From Corella eumyota (lineage: Eukaryota; Chordata; Ascidiacea; Phlebobranchia; Corellidae), in the NCBI GenBank assembly GCA_963082875.1, contig OY720100.1:13044591-13108590 (forward strand): a stretch of 64,000 bases of DNA, written 5' to 3'. A model generated the notes under the pieces. That model did not search any database, was not told where the DNA came from, and saw only the letters and a list, made by a program, of their open reading frames with translations. Position 1 is the first letter of the stretch, and the number at the start of each line of letters is the position of its first letter. Positions 1 to 10,200 of this stretch are shown piece by piece. Made by a program: the position numbers and the translations under genes.

Positions 1-220
1 CACACAACTATGTTTAATATCAAACAAAATAGACAATATATTTATATTCAAACCAAACTGAATTCTTTCATTTCTAAGACTTAGCAGTTAAGTTAAGTTG
101 ATTTTTGAGATAACTAAGTTTAAAAAAACTGTAAGTACTGTGTATATTATAATACTTTATCTAAACTTTGGCAATATCTAAACTTTACTTTTATTTCAAG
201 TTTTACTCAAAACCAGCGCA
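1..220. other. 5' flank of CRHBP
   Basis: AT-rich sequence immediately upstream of the CRHBP start codon. I see no ORF and no strong core promoter motif. It must contain the promoter or a trans-splice acceptor, but neither can be placed from sequence alone. Confidence 0.4.
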
Positions 221-2841
221 ATGGCAGACTGGGCCTATATTCTTATTGTGTTGCTATGTATGTGCCAACTTATTTTATCAACACAGGTAAAATTAAAAAT
301 ATACCAAATTTACATAAACTTGGGTAGAAGCCTAAAGTTTTTTTTATTAATAGCACGGTACCGCCTTACTAGTAGTTGCTAACTAACTGCCGCCTGTTTA
401 ACATCGTACGAAAAATAACTGCTTATCTAATCTACAACTTGTGTACATAAGACTTAGCGAAAGTATTTGGCTGTAAGGAATGTTAGCTTGTGCTTGCTTA
501 ATGATAAGCAAAGGTTCCTAATCGAAGCTTGTAATTGCGCAATAACTATACATCCAAAGTACAATTATTGTTGTTAATTTTTTAAATGAAATAATCTAAA
601 CATTGCTGATTTTACAGGCTGTTGATGTCGTTGCACCAAAAACCGCGGGCAGCGATTCATTCTCTGACAACTTGCCAGCAAAGGCAATGAGTAAGTTAAC
701 AGCTTATTTATACAAATACGTTGTAAGCATTAAAAGAACCGCCTAGCCTTACCTACTAGCTTTTACGTTTACGTTATTACCATATTTCTATACAAATAAT
801 ATTGTTTATTTTTACTACTGGCTGACAATACAGCCTTGCGCTAAAGTGCCTATTTTACAAGACTACCGTTTAACAATAAAATATGTAGACTGTGTGGATA
901 TGATCAAAGTGGAAAGCGACTTGAAATACATTCAAGGCGACGAAACTCGATCTTTGTGCGGGGTTTATTTTATTTCCAATCCGGACGAGCTGGTGTCATT
1001 GGAAATCACGAAAGCAAAACTGGATTGCGATAGCAGCGAGTTTATTGAGGTGTGTATTTATTTCAAGTATTGTATTTGTTACTAGGCTTTTGGTAGAGGC
1101 CTAAAGGCAATAAAGCATTTTAACTAGAACTGCAGATTTGCAAAAAAAGGTTAATTTTATAACAAAAAATACCAAAAATTTACATTTTTTTAGATTTTTG
1201 ACGGCTGGATGGCCAGAAACAATCTTCTGCCAAGCGAGAATGATCACGTGAACAACATTGGTGACAGATTGATTAACTACTGTGCGTGGAAACAAAGCAA
1301 ATCGCAGACGACATTCGAGTTTGTGTCATCGCAAAATACTGCTCTTCTGCAATTCAGACTTCATCAAAACAGCGGACTGGCAATCCGTTTCCGCAGAATT
1401 AAATCAACACAGCGTAAGCAATAAAGATTATTGTGATTTTTTATTTTTTTGCACATTTATAATAAGAAGAAAAATATAAGAAAAATTACATTAAAGCGAC
1501 GAGAAAAAATGACAAAATCAATTTTCTGATTAAAAACATGCCATAAATAATAAATGTTTATATAAATATTTTATAGTATAATATGCTATGTTTTACAAAC
1601 CCAAAAAAGTTATAATTTAACCAACAGCGTGGTTTAAGGGTTAAAGGCCAACGTGTGATAACTTTTTACTCATTTTGACATAGGTATACATAGTGTATAG
1701 ATTACATTCACCCTACCAAAAATCTATTAGTGAAAAAAAATGTACTAGCCTGCCTTTATTTAAACTTCCTTAAAATAGCGTGTCACAAGATTTCCAAACG
1801 ATTCAAGTTGCCTAGAACTGTAAGGCCAACCAACTAAAATATGTTTAGCTCTATGCAACATCGTATCGCCCTCGAACGCCGGCAAGTTTAAATGGAGATC
1901 AAGCGGAGAACGCAACTGCACTTTTTCAATGATCCAACCCACACTTCTTACCGTTAATGATATACAACTTGGTACCAAGGTAGGCAACATGTATATACTT
2001 AATTTAAGCACTTTAGATTGCTACTCTCACTAACTTTTTCTAAGTACCATTAACGTTTATCATTTTTTTTGAACCCAATCAACGATAAAATACTAAAGGT
2101 TACGCAAATGCAAAATGATTTAATTTTATATAAGTGCAAGTTACCAAAATTTTTTCAGTATATAAGTATATCTATTTCTTTTCATATTACTTTAAAATAG
2201 CAATAGTATGTTTTTAAGTCGTGTTTTAGTTATTCGTAAACGCCTGGCTCAAATGCGAATAGTGGTCTTGGTGCGACTTAAGCCAAAAACCTTTTTTGAC
2301 ATAACCGGCATACCACACTAATTTAAGTTTCAATAAAAATTTTGTGTATTTATATTAAATATACTTCTATATATACTTTCTATTTATATTTTGTGTATTA
2401 GAGCAAAAACAAAGAAATTTCTGAGATTGAAATTTTAAAAGGCGATTCTTTAAATGTGGCTGACATGATTGTCGTTGAAAGATTTCAATCTCCGTTTCAC
2501 TCTAAAGGTAAATGTGGAAAAAATTCCTATTGAATTTTTAATGGGGCTCAATTTTAAAGTGCCCAGATTTAGACACAGCTTATGTTATAAAAACATTATG
2601 TGCCGTATAATAGATTTTTAAATTAATAATTTATATCTATATCTGATGCCTATAAGAATAGAACAGAAACTATAACCGTTTGGTCATTTTTTATTGTTTT
2701 TTAGACACCAAAAAATTTGCATTGGATCGCAGTCATTCTGCAGTTCGCATGATGTCATCGTCAAATCACGAAAACCTTATTTCGTTCAGTTACTCCAAAA
2801 TGTCGGAAGAGGAAAGCGTCAAGGCCGAAATTTGTAATTAA
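221..2841 (+). CDS. CRHBP: Corticotropin-releasing factor-binding protein homologue, 7 exons, 311 aa
   Basis: Secreted protein expected to bind CRF-family peptides extracellularly. Exons: 221-286, 618-690, 847-1049, 1194-1413, 1849-1979, 2402-2507, 2705-2841; the phases join to 311 codons plus TAA (human is 322 aa). The start ATG opens a hydrophobic signal peptide (MADWAYILIVLL...). Family landmarks in order are DCVDMIKV (human RCLDMLSL), GVYFISNPDE (AFFISEPEE), EIFDGWM (KVFDGWI), RNCTFSMIQP (RNCSFSIIYP) and SAVRMMSSS (TVVRMVSSG), ending in EICN. The six cysteines of the first half are present, but those expected in the third quarter and one near the C terminus are missing. The acceptor at 846/847 was chosen because the nearer AG at 833 gives an immediate stop. 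Identification is firm; ligand binding is inferred. Confidence 0.93.
2219..2325 (-). repeat. Copy of a tRNA-derived short repeat (family B)
   Basis: Lies in CRHBP intron 4. It contains the family signature running TATTCGTAAACGCC-TGGCTCAAATGCGAATAGT-GGTC, ending near CCGGCATACCACACT. It is related to the tandem pair at 36726-36937 and to 53473-53580. In the minus orientation it reads as a tRNA-like head (GTGG..GCCGGT). Confidence 0.6.
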
Positions 2842-2846
2842 ATAAA
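2841..2846 (+). terminator. AATAAA polyadenylation signal overlapping the CRHBP stop
   Basis: AATAAA begins on the last base of the TAA stop codon (2839-2841). A second AATAAA lies at 3174-3179, so either a near-zero or a roughly 340-nt 3' UTR is possible. Confidence 0.45.
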
Positions 2847-3641
2847 CAAAAAAAGGCAGATAAAGTAACGTCAGCATTCCAACCAATTTTATCGATATAT
2901 TTTTTGTTGTTTTTGTACAAAATCGCGATGATTTTCCGCTTGAATTGCTATATTAGTCCTATAGTGTACATTGCCATTATTTCTTATGTCAACTTATACA
3001 AATTATACAATGTACTAAAATGGCATTAACAAATGCCTTATGACCACAAAACTCTATTATTTTCGGAAATACATTCTTGTAAAATATCTATCGATCATTC
3101 ACTAAGTTATTGTGCAATAATGCCCTTGTCAAATTTCGTATAAACAAAAATCTATTATCGTATGTATGTTTTAAATAAATTAAAAAAAACTAGCTGTAAA
3201 AACACAACAGTATTCTTATATTTAAAAATTTATTAAAAACAGTATAGAGCGAATCTTTGTAAACAAAAAATACGTTTCTAAAAGCAGTAGAGCATTGATT
3301 TGTCATGATGTGATATGAGGCAAAATGATTGTTTATTGATGACATGAAATAAAGCTCACGGCGTGATATATTATCACTTGTCAATAAGAAATATGTAAAA
3401 AAAATTGATAGAAAACTGAAAAAATATCTGAGAGAATAAATAATTAAATTGTTACTTGTAGCTTCTAATTAGACAAACTAAATAGGGCAACTTATGCTAC
3501 CTTAGTACACATAAAATATATCTGATGATAAAAAAAACATTGTTCAGAAAATAAGATAAAATTTAATTTCTGAGAAAAATTCACTTAATATTTATATATG
3601 CTTATAAAGTTTTGCATTTCATAAATTTACACTTAACCCTC
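2842..3641. other. Convergent intergenic region
   Basis: About 800 bp between the CRHBP stop (+) and the stop of the unknown minus-strand gene. It is AT-rich and presumably holds both 3' UTRs and poly(A) signals. Small ORFs here (for example 3190-3384 minus) have no recognisable similarity or splice support. Confidence 0.5.
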
Positions 3642-5033
3642 TTAAGTAAATTTTGCGTTTTGGGAAAGAGGTGGCAAGTATTTATTGTGGGTCCTTCTTC
3701 GTTGGGGCTTGGGATTAACACCGAAACCGTCTAACTCATCTGCCTCCTTGTCCAACAAAAATAACTTTGATTTTTCTGTTGTTTTTTCTTTTGGAATCAA
3801 TTCGTTTTCGACATCCGCCGTTGCCCGTCTTGACCGCTTTTTGTGACGTTTCGGTGACGTAAATATACCACCGGAAGTGACGTCAGAATCCTCTTGCTCG
3901 TCGCAAAGAAGAAATGTTTTTTCCTTAATGGGCGTAATCGAGTTAAGGTGGCTTGTTCGACGTCTCACACTTTGCTTGTTCGAACTCATTGAGGGGTCGT
4001 ACGAGTCGGCTATGTCATCAGAAAACACGCTCATGACGTCAGAACCTTCACAGTCGACTGCTTTTTCTGTGACGTCATCGTTTAGCTCGCTTCCAATAGT
4101 GGATTGACGATTTCTACGAGGCTTCCGGGTTTTGTTGAGGTTGTGTAAACCGTTGTTTTTGTTTGTTAAACTATTGTTCGTTGCTGGTGACTTTAAAAAT
4201 GAAAGAGTTTCAAGAGAATTTTGGCCCAACATCGACTCCGTTTCTTTTCGTTTTGACCTGGTTACGATCTTGCTTTTGGTTGAGTTTTGGTGAAACGGGA
4301 TATCGTTAAGTTGTAAGTTTTCGTTTTTGTTGTCGTCGAACAGTTTAAGGTTTCGCATTGGAGTAGACCCGAAATTTTCTGCGGCAATTTTGTTGTTGGG
4401 CCTTCTCGGTGAACTTTTGTCTTTCATGTCAAAAGAAAACTCGTCGATTACCTCTTTTGATCTAACACGTGGCCGACGTTTTGGCACTGGGTCTTTAATT
4501 GTGTCGTCCAACTGGTCGATAAACGACTTTTCCTTTGCTTCAAGTGTAGTTTTTCGTCTTCTGCCTGGTCTTACAGGATTTGAATTTAAATCTACTTTTG
4601 CGGTCGATTGTGGTAAAATATCCTGGCCGACATTTGAATTTGTAAAGCTGTTGCAGTCCGCTACTTGTTTTGTTATTCCGTTAGTTTGCAGCTCAAGTGG
4701 TTTTCTTCTAGACTTTTTATGCTTTACAGTTTTAGATAATGCAGACATGAAAACGTCACCTTCCAATTCATGTTTTTTAGTGGATTCTTTTTCAATATCA
4801 TCAAAAAAATTGTCAGCTAGGTTGGAATTAGACGAGATGGCAGGCAGAGGTTTCAGATGACTGCATTTTGATTTTGGCGGGTCTCGCAATGCTGTCAATA
4901 GTTCTAATGTAGATTTTTCTAATTCAAGGTCTTGTGTTCCAAGTCTAACCCGCCTTCTTTTCATAGCCTTAGCTCGTAAATTTGTTGATAGTACATCGCT
5001 TGTAGAATCGTCAATAATCGAATTACTATCCAT
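3642..5033 (-). CDS. Unrecognised Arg/Ser-rich protein, terminal coding exon
   Basis: An open frame of about 463 codons from ATG at 5033 (MDSNSIID...) to the stop at 3642. It remains open 5' to a good splice acceptor near 5090 (TGCCTTTTAG in gene sense), so translation could begin in an undetected upstream exon. The protein is hydrophilic and probably disordered, with no signal peptide or membrane span. It has about nine spaced basic patches (KKSRRKPLELQ, GRRRKTTLE, PKRRPRVRSKE, KPRRNRQSTIGSEL, KRHKKRSRRATADVENEL, PKPQRRRTHNKYL), often followed by Thr/Ser and Leu. It looks coding: long, GC-richer than its flanks, and interrupted by no stop. Spaced basic patches also occur in the cytoplasmic tail of TMEM237, but the four-span domain is absent, so I do not assign it. 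Confidence 0.7.
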   Translation of the reverse strand: MDSNSIIDDSTSDVLSTNLRAKAMKRRRVRLGTQDLELEKSTLELLTALRDPPKSKCSHLKPLPAISSNSNLADNFFDDIEKESTKKHELEGDVFMSALSKTVKHKKSRRKPLELQTNGITKQVADCNSFTNSNVGQDILPQSTAKVDLNSNPVRPGRRRKTTLEAKEKSFIDQLDDTIKDPVPKRRPRVRSKEVIDEFSFDMKDKSSPRRPNNKIAAENFGSTPMRNLKLFDDNKNENLQLNDIPFHQNSTKSKIVTRSKRKETESMLGQNSLETLSFLKSPATNNSLTNKNNGLHNLNKTRKPRRNRQSTIGSELNDDVTEKAVDCEGSDVMSVFSDDIADSYDPSMSSNKQSVRRRTSHLNSITPIKEKTFLLCDEQEDSDVTSGGIFTSPKRHKKRSRRATADVENELIPKEKTTEKSKLFLLDKEADELDGFGVNPKPQRRRTHNKYLPPLSQNAKFT

Positions 5034-7296
5034 GTTTTTCAAAGTTAGTACACTAGGCCTACTTTCTACTGACAGTCGTATACATTTTCTAAAAGGCAAA
5101 AAGAATTTATAAGTTTTAACACATGAGCAAAAACATTAAACCAAATTTATAAAACCAAAGCTTTAAGTAGGCTTAGTTCAAATGGCCTTTTTACTGTGCA
5201 CACTTAATAAACTAGCTAACAAATCAATAAACTTCAGTGGTTATCAAAATTCATATTACTCGTCAGTTATGGCAACGCTTTTGGCGGATGATCAAAAACC
5301 CAGTATCTCTACGCGCTAAAGTAGCAAGCCATACCAATAAACAAAGGCATTTGACGCCACAGCGACGCGAAAAAGCGGATTTGATTTGGCAAAGTGAAGA
5401 CACGAGCTTCTGTACTAAGTTGACTGCGTATTCAAGGGCCCTTGGCAGCCAACGAAGCCCTACTGTAAAGTAACGATAGTTGCGGCCCATTAAAAAGCTC
5501 AAGTGAGTGAACAAAATATTCACTTTGTTTTTGAAACGATTTTAAACCTGGGTCACTCACTGCTTTCTGAAGGGTCTACTCTAAACGACAATCTGACCAA
5601 AAACAACAACTCTCTTTATTGCTCGACTTCGTGGGAAGGTAATAAATGTTACCGGAACACCAGCGCTATAATGGAAAAACTACAACCGTGTAGAAGAAAA
5701 ACGGACTAAACATACAGCACGGGGCTCGTAAATTCTCTATTTTGTGGCAACCGGGCTTAGTTACTAATGTATTGCCGCCTGACAGCCGCAAACAATTAAA
5801 AACCAGTTCAGTTTGATGACAAACGAGATATTAGAGTTGTTTTTAAGCTCACTAATATACCAACACAGACCAATAAGCAAATTGTAACTGCTTCGTTCTT
5901 ATATATATACCCATGGTTGATTTATACTCTGCCAAACTTAGATCATCTTTTAAATAAAACATGTTTAACAGGACAATATTAATCCATTTTAATACACACC
6001 TTCTAAATATAATACAGCACACTTTTACGTCATAACTTTAAGACCACCGGCTATACAACTAATACTTTAAATCAAGTTTTTGTCGAGGTACGCTCATGAA
6101 TAAGTAATAACTTCCCAAATAGTTTTATCTGCTAAAATTGTGAATTATTCTTTGAAAATTACCACTTGAAAAAAGTGTCAAATATATCATTGACGTAAGC
6201 AAAAAAATTCCAAACTCGGTGATAAGCATTTTTACCTTTAAAGCATCAATTATTCTAGAAATACTACCGGTTGCGTGTATAGAATTTTAAATAATAAGCC
6301 CCTACACCTACAAAGATTGCATACGTAGGCTGCTTGAATGCTGCATACTACAACTTTCTTTTTCTTAAACCCAGGGCAATCAAAAAACAATAAATAAAAT
6401 TCCTTATTTTCCAAGGCAAACATTAAAGCGCCTAGCAGTAATAACAAGCAGATTTTTGTGTAATTTGTAAATGTTTACTCAATTGAATTGCTACAAGTCA
6501 AGACACTAACTTTGACAAAACAAGTACTAATCATGCTATAAATACTCGAAAAACAAGGAATTTATAGTGACAGCAGTAAAAATACTTGTTTTTCTGCTCT
6601 GTTTAAAAAAATGCTGATTCAGTTCAGTTTATAATTTTATTTCGAGCTTTAAAAGCTGTCCTAATAAGAATTTTAATTAAATATTTAAAAGAGTAAAAAA
6701 TTTATTTGTAGTGGCACATGATTAACATGGTGCAATATATGCAGGTGACACAAAGTCACGTGACTTTTTTGTTGTGGTTTAAGTACAAACACCTACTAGA
6801 CAGTTTTACAACCTTTACATAAAACAGGTTTTTCTAATTCATCAAAGGGACTGGAAATCTGTAAGTATTCTACTAATTTGTTGATTTATTAAAACAGTTT
6901 TTAAATAAAATCTAACTATTTTATTCAACTTAATTTTATTTAACCCATTTAAATAATGTTAGATTATAAAACAAAAGTTCAAATTAATTTTAATTTATTT
7001 TTCATTGTCGACCTTGCAAAAAAAACAATAACAAAAATTTCCATTTTGCAAAATAACAAATTAAAGAACTTATAGAAAACTGATAGTGCGAAAAACCTCC
7101 AAAATGTATTACAATTTTACAACAGTTTTTTTTTAGATTATCACCCAGTTAAAAAAACTTAGTTTTAGGTTTACCAGGGTGCAAAGTCAAAAAACATAAT
7201 GCTAAAATACAAAATGATTTGCTTTTAAAAAGAGTTGTAATGATAAACAAAAAAATGCACAAATTTTACCCCAAAACTCGCATAGTTTGTTAAAAG
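5034..7296. other. Intergenic region between the unknown gene and RBBP6
   Basis: About 2.3 kb. It should contain the 5' exon(s) and promoter of the 3642-5033 gene and the 3' UTR of RBBP6. Overlapping ORFs on both strands at 5237-5709 have no family resemblance and I do not call them. One 16-bp palindrome with an E-box is listed separately. Confidence 0.5.
6752..6767. promoter_or_regulatory. 16-bp perfect palindrome with CACGTG E-box core
   Basis: AAAGTCACGTGACTTT reads the same on both strands. The core GTCACGTGAC is the classic binding site of bHLH-zip factors (USF, MITF/TFE). It lies roughly 1.7 kb upstream of the 3642-5033 gene. Function is inferred from the motif only. Confidence 0.35.
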
Positions 7297-10200
7297 TTAA
7301 TTTGGTATAGGTCGCCTATCTTGCGAAGAAGATCTATCATCGTCGTCGTCAGAATAACGCTTTCTTCGATGATGGTGCCTTTTTCTTCTTTTCTCTTTTT
7401 TGTTACGTTTGTGGTGGTACTCGTTGTGCGGCGATCTCTCGTCGTATTTCGCTCGGTCGCTCAAATCGTCGCTATATCTTCGCTTGGACGATTTCTTGTG
7501 GGATTTATTAGATTCCTTGTTTAGATCTCCCTCGTTTCGACCTCTGCGATATTCACGATCGCGCGAATCGTAACGCTGTTGTCTTCGATTGTCGGATTTG
7601 CTATTGCTTCTTGCATCCCTAGGAATATGATCATCGATCCTTGGATGTTTGGAGGATCTCGAAGATCGGTAATCATCTTCGTGATGATTATCCAATCGCT
7701 CTTCCTCCGATATATTATTAACTGCAGGTTTTTCGACGTCTTTTGATTTTTTTGGTTTTTGATCAACCGGAAATTCGTCGGCTTCACTGGTCTTAACCTT
7801 GTTTTTGTGTTTGTTCTTTTTTTTCTTTTTCTTCTTCTTTTTTTTCTCGGTGACTTCTTCAGGCTGACTAAAGTCAGAGAAGTTATTCGTCAGATCAAGA
7901 ACATCGACTTCGTTGAATTCAGCGCTTTCCTTTCTAGAAGATCGCATTGAGGTGACTGTGACACTCTTCCCTTTCACTGCAACTGTGTCCTCTTTCTCCG
8001 GATTATTACTCAACGAGACTTTCCTCGCTTGCGCCCCTTCGTCAATCTTCGAACTCCTCCTTAATGTGATCACCATTCTTGCATCAGAAACGTCAGAAGA
8101 AGGAGCGGGAGCTGGTTTGGAAGGAGGAGGAACAGTGGATGAGTCACTCGATTCAAAAACTTTATCGGAGGAGTCTTGTTGCTTAAGATCTGTAATCGGT
8201 TTTCTTTTGATTTTGATCCTTCTGCCTTTTGGTTTGGGTGGAGGACTTTTTGCTTTAGGAGAAAGTTGTTTCTTTTTTTCCTGAGCATTATCATCTTCAG
8301 ATTCTTCCCATCTGAAAATCCAATTTTTAAATATCATACATTTTTTTTTTAAAATAAGCCAAATCTTATAGTTATAAGAAAGCTAAATAGTAAAACAAAA
8401 TAACAAAAAGACTATTATTTTTACCTTGTTAACTTTTAATGTAAAACAAAGGAGAAGTTTAAAGTTTAACTGATTTTACAAAACTTTACTAAACATGAAG
8501 AAAACTTTTACTTACTTTGATTTAGGGATTGTAATTTTCAGCAATTCATCGCCAGTAGGTGGAGGTCCTGTGCCATCATATTCAATCAACTTAACTGGAG
8601 TTGGAGATTTCTTTCTTCGAGATTTAGAGGACTTTGTGGATGCTGCAGGCTTCCACTTTCTCTTTTTCTTCTTTTCTTTCTTAGAATCGCTCGCCTCTTC
8701 TTGCAGAGTTTTCTCCTCAATTTTTTGGTCGTTTTCTGGTTTTGGTGTGTTATCTACATTTTCAGTTTCTTTGTTGGTGGAAACTGGTGATTTTTCCACT
8801 ACTTCTTCTGGTGTTTCCATTTTTTCACTAGTGTCTTTTGACTGGTTCTTCTCTGGCAATTCTAAATCATTTTTATTCACCTGATTACTATCAGTTTCTT
8901 CTGGTTTCTGGGTAACAGATGGTTCAACTTCAAGTGGTTCATCAAATACTGGTTCTTCACCGTAGTTGTCTGGTGTCCCAATAACTGGTGTTTTAAGTTG
9001 GTCTTCAAATGGTTCTTTTTCATTTGGTTGGTCTTTGATTGGTTCTTTTTTATTTTCAATCATTTGATTTTGATCATCTTGATTTGGACTCTTATTCAAT
9101 CGAATTTCAGATTCAATTGGTTTTTCAACATTTACATGATCATCTTTTTTAGCAGTTGGAGACAGCTCACTAGGTACTTGTTGATCAACACTGGTGTTTT
9201 TTACCATTTCATTTGGTTCTGTAACAGCGTCTTGTTTTTGTACATTTTCTTGCAATTGTTTATCTACCCTGTCTTCTTTTTTAGACTTGTTTTTCTTTGA
9301 TTTCCTACCAACATCGATGCTACTAATTTTAATATTAATCGAAGGTCGATCGCTGTTGATTTTAGATGATTTTGTCTTGACAAAATGCTCTGGTTTTGTT
9401 TTGACCTGTCGCTCTGGTGTAATGGATCGGTCATCACTAGGCCTATTTGGGTTCTGATGCCTTGAAGAACTAGAATTGTTTTGTCTTGATTTTGGATCGG
9501 TTCGAGATCTTGGCCTGTCTTCAGTAGATCTTTTAGAGGTTGGTCGACGTTTTTCGCTCATTCTTTTAGTAGAATCAGATCTATTTGAATACGACTCACC
9601 CTTGTCTCTTGATTTTTGAGATTCTTGATATCGATTTTCGGGTCTATCGCCTCTTCTTCTTTCCATACTTGAGTTATCTTTCCGAGTCCTTGATGTCTCT
9701 TGTTTTACACCTCTTTCTTCCCTTCTGTCAGGTTTGTAATTTGCATCCCTTCCCTGATGTGGAGGAGCATGTCTAGAAGACCGATCTCTCTCTGCATCAT
9801 TTCTTATCATTTCATGCTCCATCATTAGAGCTTCTTCTTCAGGAGATGGGCGTTCATCTCGTACAGGAGTTGCATCACCTTCTTCCTGGAGTTCAGGTTG
9901 TGGAGGAGTAAATCTATTCCTTTTATTTGCACCTCGATCCTGGGAGTAAGGCTGCTGAGTTTGGCCTTGGTAACCATCCCTTTTTTTATTCCTCCTGTCC
10001 TCATCATTATAATAGCGCTCTCGGCTTCCATAGTCTTGATTTCTTGAATTTCCCTTCCGCATCCCTTTTTCATTTTCTTGGCGACGAAATGATCTTGGAG
10101 ACAGTCTTCGCTGAGATCCCGCAGGTGGGATCTGATCATATCCTCCAGCAAATGCTTTTAGCCTAGATGACATATCAGAACCTCCTGAAGTTGGAAGATT

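Noticed and set aside
4327-4860. 177-codon plus-strand ORF
   Set aside because: It is the antisense of the basic minus-strand exon and has no independent support.
3642-5033. TMEM237 orthologue
   Set aside because: Only the spacing of basic patches is suggestive; the diagnostic four-span membrane domain is not in this exon or visible nearby.
5237-5709. Overlapping ORFs of 68-86 codons on both strands
   Set aside because: No recognisable family, no splice-site support, and composition like the flanks; they look like chance open frames.
7759-9776. Phe/Leu-rich plus-strand ORFs that resemble membrane proteins
   Set aside because: They are antisense shadows of Lys/Glu-rich RBBP6 coding sequence.
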